Assembly: GCF_003672135.1 (NCBI RefSeq)
Contig: NC_039518.1
Span: 1,674,001 to 1,738,000, forward strand
From: Ooceraea biroi
Taxonomy: Eukaryota > Arthropoda > Insecta > Hymenoptera > Formicidae
Direction: 5' to 3'
DNA: 64,000 nucleotides
In this document: piece after piece, positions 10,714 through 20,990 of the stretch
Layout of the letters: each line of letters begins with the position of its first letter
Numbering within the stretch: position 1 is the first letter of the stretch
Position numbers and translations under genes: made by a program
Notes under the pieces: generated by a model
The model's input: only the letters and a program-made list of their open reading frames with translations
The model's database searches: none
What the model was told of the DNA's origin: nothing

Positions 10714-13560
10714 TAAAACGAGCACCTTTTCCTTTCAGCGTCGGTGAATGAATGCACTCGCGACTGATGATGCGCTTTCATTTACAATGCCGATTCTGTG
10801 CGAGCTCAGCGCCTCAACCAGAACTTGGCGATTTGGAATCTTCGAGCTCGCAACACGGAAAGTTCACCGTCGAGCGCGTAATTCAGTCCGACACACTTTT
10901 GACGACGACGGCAACATTTCCGCCTCCTTCCTTGCGCTTAAAGGCTTCGCCAGTCGGTTACGGTAATTTCATGCATATCGGAAGCGGGTCTCTCTCCTCT
11001 TCTGCCTCTCTCTTTTCGCGCCGAGGCGGAGACGAGAATAATTCCAAGAGAATATTTCGAGTCGGGTCTCTCAAGAGACTCGCAGAATTTCGCTACAATG
11101 TAAAGTCGCTTTTTGGAACAGGCGTCTCTCTTACTAGGCCAAGTAGCAGCAAAAAGCGAATCGAATCACGTGCGCTGCGCACTACTCCGTAACATTTTTC
11201 CTTTTCCTTTTAAAAGTTCTCTGTTCGTGGTGGAGTATCCGAGCCATGAAGCCTTCGAGAGTCGTGTCTGACTTGGCTGGTCGTAAAAGTGTAACGCATC
11301 ACCCTCCACTTGAGTCCGAGAAACGAGGTGTATACAACGTAATTTGGTATTTCTTCTATTCTTCGTACATTTGTAATATTAGCCTGCCCCCGACAAATAC
11401 GAAGCCATTCATCAGCAACGTCTGTTCATTAGTCCCAATTGAGACTGCACCCATTTGATCCAACCTGCTCCGTTCGTTTTATTCTGGGCGCATCCGGAAC
11501 CCTCCCTCGAGAGTTACGTTCGCTACAAATTTGCTAGAAATGAGATTCCACTGAAAAGTAATACGGTTTATCTTGCCTCCTGCCAACACACGGCGCAATG
11601 TGTACACAATGAAACGCCCCATAAAACGTATGACTTATCATTACTGGCTTTACGTCGTCGTTTGGCTCTTCCGATGGCCGAGCTCCAGATCGATTATTTT
11701 CCCGTGGCAACGATACTGCTGCCCGTTTGTTTATCGACGATACACCCGAGCCGCTATAAATCTCGCCGTTCCGTCCAGAAGCGAATTCTCCGCTGGAAGC
11801 AAATCCGTGCACGCGCTCGGCTTTATGACCAAGTCAAGTCCCGCAATGTGTCGCAGGAATATTACGCCACCCGGTATGCATCAGGCGGCCGCACGAAACC
11901 CAAGGCTTTTCTTAGCCGTCGGTCACTGACAAGAACGGGTGCCGGCCGCGATGACCGGCCGCAAAACCGCGCGCAGCGATCCAACACACATGGAAAATCA
12001 TGGGATTATTGCCGCGATAATCCCATCGTGCCGACCGACCGTCCGGTGGCATGAGGCAGCACGAATCTCCGATATTTCATCAAACTCGGACCGCAGATCG
12101 CCGGCGTCCCGAACGTCCATTTTCACTCTCGTCGATGGACGCAGAGATATTGCGGAGAGAAATATTTCTCTCCCGCGCGGAAATAAAATTAACGCATAAA
12201 TAAATCAGAGAGTGCTCGCGCATGTCGCCGCGGGCAATAAAAAGTAATAAAAAATTTACTCCCTGCACACGCGACGCGCGTCTCAGATCCGTCTCTTCGT
12301 CAAGCGCACATTTTATTTTAGACGCTAGCAGGGGATATTTTTGCCGATCTCGCGCGCGCGCGTGCTTTCTCTCTCCTCCTCTCTCTGTCACCTCTTTTCC
12401 GTTCCTTTCACGGGGAGATCGCGTTCGATTTTCTATCGCTTGATATCACAGAAATGTGCACGTACGAAGCGGCCGTTGTACCCTAAGTCCGCAAAGAACA
12501 CCCGGCGAGTCTAATCGGATTTCCTCTCGAGATATCGGAATTATTGGAAATCCCAAGTGGAGTCAGAAGCGAAACGAGGTGCCAACCGAAGATGATGTTC
12601 AATTAATTGGGTACGCGACGGTAGTTATCGGCTGCAAGCCTCGCTCCGCTTCGTGCCCCGATAAAAGAAACTGTAAAAGCGAGAAAACTTGATCTCTACC
12701 GTTCCGTTCTCCGCGCTCCGCAAATGCCGACTCTATTCAAACCGGCGCGGCTTTCAGTTAGGACATGGCAAGCGCAAGTAATTAAGAGAGAACACTCGTG
12801 GCGGAGCATTTATTTATAATTAAATAGAAAATACAACGTCATGCGGGAAATACCGCTTAAATGTCATGATAGCGTTGTAAAGCACACTGCACGTAATGTA
12901 CGTGCATGAAATGTAATTTAAAATATTAATTGCACCGTGAAAGATGTATCATTATGTTCTATACATGTGAGCATTGCGCCAGACGCGAGGGAAAATTTCT
13001 GTCGCTATTGATGACACATGAAACTAACGCTTTTTAACGCTTTTGTGAGAGAAAAAATCGACGACGTGAGTTTGTACTCGCGAAGCGGAGGGTTTAAGAA
13101 TTAATGCGAGGGAGAAAGAGCAACCCCGCGCCGCGGGGCGCGGCTGTTCTGAAAGGCCGAGGATTGAAAGCCGTTTTGAAAGCCCCGAAACGTAACAGCG
13201 AAAGATGACCATTGAAACTGCCGGCACACACTCTGGCAGCATTCCAATTCCACAGGAAGGGTCGGGACGCTGCTTCCTGTACGTATACATCGTTTCACAC
13301 TCCACTCGACCTAGTAATTACGACACCGAGTTCGTGAATCCGATGCGTCCAAACTGTCCCCCTGCATCACGCAATGGAAACTCGCGAAACTAGCTGTTGC
13401 TTCGATCGTGCTTTCACGGCGATCAATGACGTTTACATCCGGTAAACCGTACATAAACCCTTTTTGTTTCACCCTCGATGCCACAGTCATGCCCTGCTGG
13501 TCGGAACAATAGACCCGGCGATATTTTCACCTCATTTTGCGAATGCATGGAAATTCAGAT
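10714..13560. other. Intergenic or non-coding block, no supported gene
   Basis: GC-balanced sequence with several long but conflicting open frames, the longest 11455-12054 (199 codons, opening with TTG rather than ATG). I recognise no domain. 12343-12362 is a CG-rich alternating run. There are no convincing splice-bounded exons. It could hold UTR or regulatory DNA of a neighbouring gene. Confidence 0.45.
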
Positions 13561-14405
13561 TGTGAAAGACTTTAGATTGACCGGAAAGTCCATGCGGATC
13601 TTTTTAGCAAAACTTTCAGAATTAAGAATTTTAACGAATTAATTTACAGCCGAAAATTGGAAAATGCGATTCCGCGAGGCGTGACGAGTCGCAGCTTGAG
13701 AACTCCTTGGATCGTGAACAACCATTTCGAGGAAAGTAACGTGCGATTGACAGATGACAAGATCGATTTGGTATCTTTAGAAACGAAGAATAGTTTGCAA
13801 ACGAAAACGATCACGTGAAAGGTCACACGTAAACCTTTTCTGTTTCATTCCTAACTTTGAGTTACAGTCATGCCTTGATGGTCGGAATAATAGCTTTGAC
13901 GATATTTTGTGGAAATTCAGATGAAGATTTTGCGAAAGACTTTAGATTGACCGGAAAGTCCGTGCGGATCTTTTTAGCAAACTTCCAAGGCAAAACTTCG
14001 TATTAAGAATTAACGAATTAATTTTAATACATCCGGAAATTGGACGTTGAGATTCCGCGAGGCGTGACGACTAGCAGCACGAGAACTCCTTCGATCGTGA
14101 ACAACCATTTCGAGGACAGTAACGCGCGATTGACAGACGACAAGATCGATTCGGTATCTTTAGAAACGAAGAATAGTTCGTAAACGAAACCGAGCACGTG
14201 AACGGTCACACGTAAACCCTTTTCTATTTTATTCCTAACTTCAAGTTACGGTCGATGGTCGATGGAATAATATCGGTTTTGCCGATATTTTGTGAACGTA
14301 TCGAAATTCAGATGACGATTTTGCGAAAGAATGTAGATTGACCGGAAAGTCCGTGCGGATCTTTTTAGCAAACTTCCAAGGCAAAACTTCGTATTAAGAA
14401 TTAAG
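13561..14405. repeat. Long-unit tandem repeat (370 and 391 bp units), copy 1
   Basis: The landmark CCGGAAAGTC recurs at 13581, 13951 and 14342, giving one diverged 370-bp unit and one 391-bp unit, plus a partial. Each unit contains GATTCCGCGAGGCGTGACGA and AACAACCATTTCGAGGA. The short minus-strand open frame of 60-61 codons repeated in each unit has no recognised domain and is probably fortuitous. The same locus in the second block has four units. Confidence 0.88.
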
Positions 14406-15684
14406 ATCCAGCGGAGGCGAGATACTTTATTCAGTGGCTGGTAGCACTTTGTTGGTCACTGAACAACTTGAGAAATGTGAGCAAAAAAATTGAACATACA
14501 TTTTCATTAGACACCCAAGGTAAAGTAACACTCGTAACATGCAACTTTAGTATCTCGAGTGTTTTGTTCGAGCAACTTCTTCCGTAACAAAAGGCACTTT
14601 TGGCAACTCGAGCCGGCAACTCGTAGCAGCAAAGAATCCCATTACTCCCATAACAGGATTTCCATGCTTTTAACGGTCGAAAAATTTAGAGAGCGCTTAA
14701 GCGCGAGCTGTGCATTATGATACAAAAATATAATTACCGTTACACTTCACGGTACACGTGCGGTCCTCGAAAAAGTGGAGATACATGTCAATTGCTACAG
14801 CGCCCCAGAAGTGATTTTAAAATGTCATTAACGCGACCGTCCATTATATCGAAATTATAATTGTCCATCCTCTCGCATGTGTCCTCCCGTTCATTGCGCG
14901 ATGATCGACAGAATTAAAATCTACCAACCCAAGCTTTGGATATATCTATCCGAAAGAGCGAGGCTATAAATAATCGAACTATGTCTCCATTTACCGGATA
15001 ATAGCAATCAAACTGAAGCAGAAACAAAACTATTTTTTACTGATCGCAAGAAGTTGAAGTATCCTGTAAATTATTGAATTATACCGGAAGTACCACCGCG
15101 TAGTTTTACACGATCCGCAAGTAAATGTATTAGCCATGCCGTGTATACGTATTTCCACGGGGCGGACCGAGTTATCCGGTACGTGACTACCGGGATGGTT
15201 TTCCGAGTGTTATCTCGATTGATTGATATGTTTCTTTAGCAGGGGCACGTGCGGCGGTTCCCACGACGAAAACTGTACGTAAACTTCCGCGCGATTTATG
15301 CTGCATGCGATAATCTGTGAACCGTGCGAGATACTTTGTGCAACACTTGGAAATCTCAGGGACGCGATCCGGAGCTCGCGAAGCGAAAAAGAATTCGCGG
15401 GAGTGCAGCCCTTGTGCAGCCCGTCTCTTGTCAGTCTCGATCGCGCACGCACACAAAGGCAAATAAACGCAGGAATACTATGCGCGTATTACGTTCCGCT
15501 GCTATCACTTTTAGTGCATCTGAAAGGTCAAGCTATGAACACGGTTCATAACATCTGTGCATTGTCGACGATTTATACCGTATAAAAGGGGCCATATAAA
15601 ACGCCTTATAAAAGAACGTGCTCTTTGATCTCTTTGATCTGTGCGGAAATATATTTCGAGATGGTAGTTATGAAATAGGGAATA
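14406..15684. other. Intergenic, TATA-like cluster at its right end
   Basis: No supported gene. At 15581-15611 there are TATAAAAGG, ATATAAAAC and TTATAAAAG in close succession, about 75-105 bp upstream of a mariner insertion. The first is a good TATA-box match but there is no transcript evidence. Confidence 0.4.
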
Positions 15685-15686
15685 TA

Positions 15687-16794
15687 TTAGGGGTGTGATT
15701 TAGTTTTAAGGGTTTTTTTTGCTCAAAACGCATGTATTTAAATATGATAATGAATGAATACCTTAATCAAAATATTTTCCTTCCTTTTCTATAACTTTTT
15801 CCCATCTTTCTGGCAAGAGATGGATTCCACCACAATAAAATCACTCTTCTTTTCAGTTGATCCATTCGTCGACGAATTTTCGCACTTCTTCCAAATTATC
15901 AAAGCGTGTATCCTCTAAAGCGTGTTGCATCGACCGGAACAAATAATAATCCCATGGAGCAATGTCCGGGGAAGATTTGCCATTCAAGCTCTAATAGTGT
16001 TTCTTTCACTGATAACGCAACGTGAGGTCGAGCGTTGTCACGAAGAAGAATCACTTTCCGTCGTTTGCTCGCAATTGGTGGTCGTTTTTCGTCCAATGCT
16101 TGCTTCAACTTGTACAATTGGTGTCGATAACGATCAGTCGTGACAGTCTCGTGCGGATTTAACAGCTCATAGTACACTATTACTTTTGAACCGTGAATAT
16201 TGCGTCTCGGAGTGGATGTTGATGGTTCGCCTGGATCCACCCATGATTTTCTGCGTTTCGGATTATCAAAATAGATCCACTTTTCATCCCCAGTAACAAT
16301 CCGAGACGAAAGACTCTTCTTTTTTTGCCTGCCGATCAACGAAATGCAAATGTTCAACCGGTTCGCAATGGCACTTTCCGATAATTCATGTCGAACCCAT
16401 TTCCCTTCCTTCTGAATTTTTCCCATTTCATGTAAATGTTTGGTAACTGTTGTACGATCAACATTTAATGCTCTGGCAAGTTCTGAAGTGGATCGTGTTG
16501 GATTTTCGTGCAATAATGCTTGCAAATCTGCATTTTCAAGCTTTCTTGGTTGTCCCGAGCGTTCTTTGTCCTTCACATCAGTATGACCACTTTTAAAGCG
16601 TCTAAACCAGTATTCACACGTCTTAATTGATGGCGATTCTGCGTCACCATAAGTTTCCACTTGCTATAATGCTACTAAATGTCATGGATAATGTCAACAC
16701 TGTAAGAAACAACAGTTATCGGAAACAGCTATTGGAACAAACTGACATTACAGCCATCTGTTGCAAAACCCTCAAAACTAAATCACAATCCTAA
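15687..16794 (-). mobile_element. Mariner family A copy
   Basis: TA target sites at 15685-15686 and 16795-16796; TIRs TTAGGGGTGTGATTTAG and ATCACAATCCTAA. Length 1108 bp, short of about 1.23 kb because the 124-bp 5' segment with the start codon is absent. It sits only 18 bp from the foldback element at 16813, in a TATA-rich spot. Counterpart 42330-43434 is the same insertion. Confidence 0.93.
15899..16660 (-). pseudogene. Mariner family A transposase, 253-codon open remnant
   Basis: Open from METYGDAESPSIKTC through both HTH parts, WVRHELSE (close to the family WVPHEL), TGDEKW and RDNARPH. As in every family A copy here, 10 residues around WWD are lost in frame and the 17-bp deletion removes the third catalytic Asp from the frame. 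The Met is not the original start: the first 29 residues are deleted. Its AESPSIK and LLHEN codons differ from its counterpart at 42542-43300. Confidence 0.85.
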
Positions 16795-16812
16795 TATATA
16801 TGTATTATATAT

Positions 16813-17889
16813 ACAGGGTGGCCCATTTTAATTTATACAGTCGATTTTTTAAAACACTAAAAGAGATACGAAAAAATGTTTCAGACAAACATGTCACGAT
16901 TTCGGGGGGACATAAGATGATACCATTGGTTTGACCTTGAATAGTCGTTTGAAGGTCACGCGAAGATCACCTTCAATTTCTTAAATTGAAACCCCAACTT
17001 TTTATTGCAGATTCTTATTCTCCATCGAAAAGTAAGTAACTTTTGTCTGAAACAGTTTTCCGAAAAATGTCATCTTATGTCCTTAAAATGATCTTCAAGA
17101 TGAGTTTTGAGGACATTTTAAGGACATAAGATGACATTTTTCTGAAAAATGTTTCAGACAAAAGTTGCATGTTTTCTCGCGTAGAATCCGAATCCGTAAT
17201 AAAAAATACCATGTCTCATTAAAAAAACATTTCAGACCGGAAGTTAGAATTGCGATAAACAATGACCCGTCTAGTTGTATCCACATTCTCTGTCGTGTAT
17301 GGAGATCAACGTTCGAACAGTGTATTGTCGAATATCGACAATGTCAAACGTGATTACGTAAATCGGTATTCGACAATACACTGTTCGAACGTTGATCTCC
17401 ATACACGACAGAGAATGTGGATACAACTAGACGGGTCATTGTTTATCGAAATTCTAACTTCCGGTCTGAAATGTTTTTTTAATGAGACATGGTATTTTTT
17501 ATTACGGATTCGGATTTTACGCGAGAAAACATGCAACTTTTGTCTGAAACATTTTTCCGAAAAATGTCATCTCATGTCCTTAAAATGTCCTCAAAACTCA
17601 TCTTGAAGATCATTTTAAGGACATAAGATGACATTTTTCGGAAAAATGTTTCAGACAAAAGTTACTTACTTTTCGATGGAGAATAAGAATCTGCAATAAA
17701 AAGTTGGGGTTTCAATTTAAGAAATTGAAGGTGATCTTCGTGTGACCTTCAAACGACTATTCAAGGTCAAACCAATGGTATCATCTTATGTCCCCCTCGA
17801 AATCGTGACATGTCTGTCTGAAACATTTTTTCGTATCTCTTTTAGTTTTTTAAAAAATCGACTGTATAAATTAAAATGGGCCACCCTGT
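16813..17889. mobile_element. Foldback (long inverted repeat) element, 1.08 kb
   Basis: Begins ACAGGGTGGCCCATTTTAAT and ends with its inverse complement, inside TATA-rich flanks. Almost the whole element is one inverted repeat: left arm 16813 to about 17340, right arm about 17362 to 17889, loop about 20 bp. Each arm contains smaller palindromes (for example CATCTTATGTCC ... GGACATAAGATG at 17073-17135). No transposase. Termini of the ACAGGGTG type and TA flanks suggest mobilisation by a Tc1/mariner-type enzyme, but this is inference. Confidence 0.88.
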
Positions 17890-17952
17890 ATATTTACTCT
17901 TCCTCAAATATCAAATTATAATCTCTCATCATCAGAATTCTTTCTGTTTCAG

Positions 17953-17981
17953 TCCGAGAGATTTCGAGCACCACCGATGAC
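17953..17981 (+). CDS. Candidate 29-nt microexon
   Basis: A pyrimidine tract (TTTCTGTTTCAG) ends at 17952, and a perfect donor GTAAGT begins at 17982. The 29 bases between are open in two plus frames. It lies 0.4 kb upstream of the candidate exon at 18392. The same signals are kept at 44593-44621 with one substitution. There is no homology support, and such signal pairs also arise by chance. Confidence 0.2.
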
Positions 17982-18391
17982 GTAAGTCTTGCCGAATTGC
18001 GAAGCTCATCAAGAACCCATGAAGCATAGCTGTGAGAATGGAGCACCTGATAAGAATAAACGATTCAGTCAATCGTGAGAAGAAAGAAGATTCAAAAGAC
18101 AAATTTATGACTCGTTCTTTCTTCATCATTACGCGAGAAATGGAGGAATAAAAGATTGACTCGAACTCGATTTCTTTCGAGTAAACGTTATTGACATTGT
18201 GAAAAAGCAATTATTCTTAGTCGTGCGCAGTGCATTAAGGGAAGGAGGTGACGCATTAATAGGGCAAAAGACCACGAAGAAAGAGGACGATAGTGCCGAC
18301 GAAGAAGAGGAAGGAACGTCACGTCGCGCGGTACCCAGCGGCAAGTCGCATGGGGAGTCGCAACGCTTAGCTGACTGGAAAAGAAGAAATC

Positions 18392-19039
18392 ATGCGTCCC
18401 CTGACGGCGGTCGACATCGATACCGAACCCGCACGCAGCAACGAGGATGTATCGCTGGACAGCGATGTTGGCTCGCGCGGATTCGAGAAGTGCGGCGGCA
18501 GCGGTTGCAGCAGCAGTGGAAGCAACGGAATCCGCGACATTATCAGCAACACCTGCGGCCACCACTGCGATCATCATCACGGCGACGAGGGCAACGATAG
18601 CGACGCCAATTTCTGGGCATGTACGTCTTCTATCCGGCGGACGAACTTCTGCGTATCTATGAGAACCCGATTCGAGAGTCATTGACTGTCGACGCGACGA
18701 TAAACGCCGACTACGAGGAGACGGAAGATCAGCAATATTATCAGCAGCAGCAGCGAATTATCTCTACGAACGACGCGCGTAAACGCAAGAAGGAGAAAAA
18801 GCGAGAGACTGGTCAGACAGCGGCCAGCAGGAGGCAAACCGTGCGCAACGCCGGCATCAACGGCATCGGTAAGAGAGAAGGACGACGTTGCGAGGAGCAG
18901 CACGCCGGGACTATGCAAAATAATCGTGCTTCCGGCTCCGAAGAAGCCGCCAATCATCCCCTCAAGGATCTCACGCAGCCGAGTCTCAACGAGTCGCTTA
19001 AGCAGCACAATGGCGTCGCGCTCAAGCTCGTGCAGACGG
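18392..19039 (+). CDS. Candidate coding exon(s) of an unrecognised host gene
   Basis: A plus-strand stretch with coding-like composition. From the ATG at 18392 an acidic, Ser/Gly-rich, disordered segment (MRPLTAVDIDTEPARSNEDV...) runs to about 18618. There the open frame shifts to MYVFYPADELLRIYENPIRE..., a Gln-rich run (QQYYQQQQ) and a basic segment (RKRKKEKKRE). A strong donor GGTGAGT follows at 19040. The frame change at 18618-18619 could be a donor site (CAT/GTACGT), a frameshift, or a sign that only one part is real. No domain recognised. The antisense strand is also open for 164 codons, so composition alone is weak evidence. Confidence 0.35.
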
Positions 19040-19401
19040 GTGAGTACGCCTTTTATCTCTGTGATTCTTCTTCAGGCGCCTCACGTGGTCCAATTGCTGG
19101 ATTGCTAGGTCGCCGCGATAGTATCCGCGGCAATAGTTGTCGCGCAGTTCCATCCGACGCGTCGCGACGACCGCGCAATGTAAAAGCTGAAAAATTAGCT
19201 CGGCTGGCCGACAATTTAAATTACCCGTGTACACGACATGCAAGTATAATCGCATATGTAACTTGCGGTGTTGGCAACCTCGAACTTGTACGCGAGTTAG
19301 CGTATTACGTATCTCCGCTTGGCGGAAGTTTAATAGCTGTCGAGCGGAAGAAGATGGCTCAAGTCCATGTTGATGATGCAAAAGATAACATAATAGCATA
19401 G

Positions 19402-19711
19402 CATAATTGATAACATAGTAACATAATAATAGACATAATTAATAGTAACATATATAATAATTTAACTTCCCAAATTAATATATTAATTAATTATTAATCA
19501 TTACTTTGGGAAATATCAATATCGAGATGCGTAAGTGATTAACTACGTGCCACAATTTTTTCATGATCCATATTAAATACTTGGAAACTAAACTCGCATT
19601 AAAATTCCTTTAGTTTACAGCTAAAGTTTATTTAACAAAAATTATACGAAGAATATAAAGTTTTCCTATCAATTTGTCCTCCTGAGGCTTACCTCAGAAA
19701 AAAAGATCATT
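19402..19711. other. AT-rich intergenic or intronic segment
   Basis: Rich in TTAATTAAT and ATAATA motifs, no gene. A CCTGAGGCTTACCTCAG hairpin lies just before the family B mariner insertion. Confidence 0.5.
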
Positions 19712-19713
19712 TA

Positions 19714-20988
19714 TTGGGTTGGCCAAAAAGTAATTGCGTTTTTTTCCAATAGATGGACATACATGTCTTGAAATGTAACTAACTTCATTCTAAACCGCAA
19801 ATTCATTATGTAGGTTACCAACTCACAGTTCAAGCTTGTTTTACAAAAAGAAAGTACACGATTTCGTTAACAATTGTTTCTTTGCCGTCGATTTCAAAAT
19901 GGAAAATCAAAAAGAACATTTTCCTCATATTTTGTTTTATTACTTCCGAAAAGGGAAAAACGCTGTGCAAGCTCATAAAAAGTTATGTCATGTATATGGC
20001 GAAGATGCTTTAAAACTGCGGCAGTGTCAAAATTGGTTTACTAAATTTCGATCTGCAGATTTTAATGTGAAAGATGCACCACGCTCAGGAAGGCCAATCG
20101 AAATTGACGATGGCAAAATAAAGGCACTGATCGATTCGAATCGGCGTTTAACGACACGAGAGATTGCTGAGAATCTTAACATATCGAAATCGAGTGTTGA
20201 AAACCATTCAAAACGACTTGGATACATTAGTAAGCTCGATATTTGGGTACCACATGAGCTCAAAGAAATTCATCTCACTAAGCGTATTGACATCTGCGAT
20301 TCTCTTTTGAAACGTGAGGAAAATGATCGATTTTTGAAACGTATGATAACAGGCGACGAAAAATGGATCGTCTACAACAACGTCAAACGAAAAAGATGGT
20401 GGAGCAAGCGTGATGAACCTGCTGAAAGCACTTGAAAAGCAGATATTCACCAAAGAAAGATTATACTGTCAGTCTGGTGGGACTGTGTATTTTGAGCTGC
20501 TTGCAAGGAATCAAACCATTAATTCAGACGTATACTGTCGTCAACTGGATAAATTAAATGATGCCATCGAACAGAAACGTCGAGAATTGGTGAATCGCAA
20601 AGGTGTTGTGTTTCACCATGATAACGCTAGACCACGTACAAGTTTGGTCACTCGTGAAAAATTGTTGCAGCTTGGATGGGATGTGTTACACATCCACCAT
20701 ATTCGCCAGACCTGGCACCATCAGATTACCATTCGTTTCGTTCTTTGCAAAACGCCTTGAATGGTAAAACCTTTACTGCCGATGAGGATATGAAATCGTT
20801 GTTGGAATTGTTTTTTGCTGAAAAAGATAAGAACTGTTTTGAGCGCGGAATCATGAAGTTGCCTGAAAAATGGCAAAAGATAATCAAACAAAATGGACAA
20901 TATATTGTTTAATAAAGTTTTTGTTTCCCATGAAAAATTCGCCTTTTATTTATATAAAAAAATCGCAATTACTTTTTGGCCAACCCAA
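19714..20988 (+). mobile_element. Mariner family B (Mos1/Mboumar-like), full length, decayed
   Basis: TIRs TTGGGTTGGCCAAAAAGTAA and its inverse at the right end, TA target sites at 19712-19713 and 20989-20990, total 1275 bp. The transposase is recognisable over its full length but broken by one stop and two frameshifts. An AATAAA follows its stop. It is distinct in TIR and protein from family A. Same insertion at 46354-47629 in the second block. Confidence 0.93.
19899..20912 (+). pseudogene. Mariner family B transposase, three broken segments
   Basis: Starts MENQKEHFPHILFYY with a double HTH, then WVPHEL and TGDEKW (first catalytic Asp, residue 153). A nonsense TGA sits at 20433-20435 where the family has a Ser-type codon. 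Shortly after WWD, 11 bp are missing, shifting the frame. The next segment reads VYFELLARNQTI ... HHDNARPR (second Asp). A single-base deletion near 20689 shifts again before HPPYSPDLAPSDYH, the third Asp, 34 residues after the second. Ends EKWQKIIKQNGQYIV. Not functional. Confidence 0.88.
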
Positions 20989-20990
20989 TA

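Noticed and set aside
11455..12054. 199-codon open frame, repeated at 37316-37915
   Set aside because: Opens with TTG, has no recognisable domain, conflicts with long open frames on both strands in the same place, and identity between copies only reflects the block duplication.
17262..17606. 114-codon frame in the foldback element
   Set aside because: Crosses the loop of an inverted repeat and has the mirrored frame on the other strand; no transposase motif.
18188..18682. 164-codon minus-strand frame with an Ala/Val-rich hydrophobic stretch
   Set aside because: Mirror of the Ser/Gly/Asp-rich plus-strand candidate exon; typical antisense artefact of codon-biased DNA.
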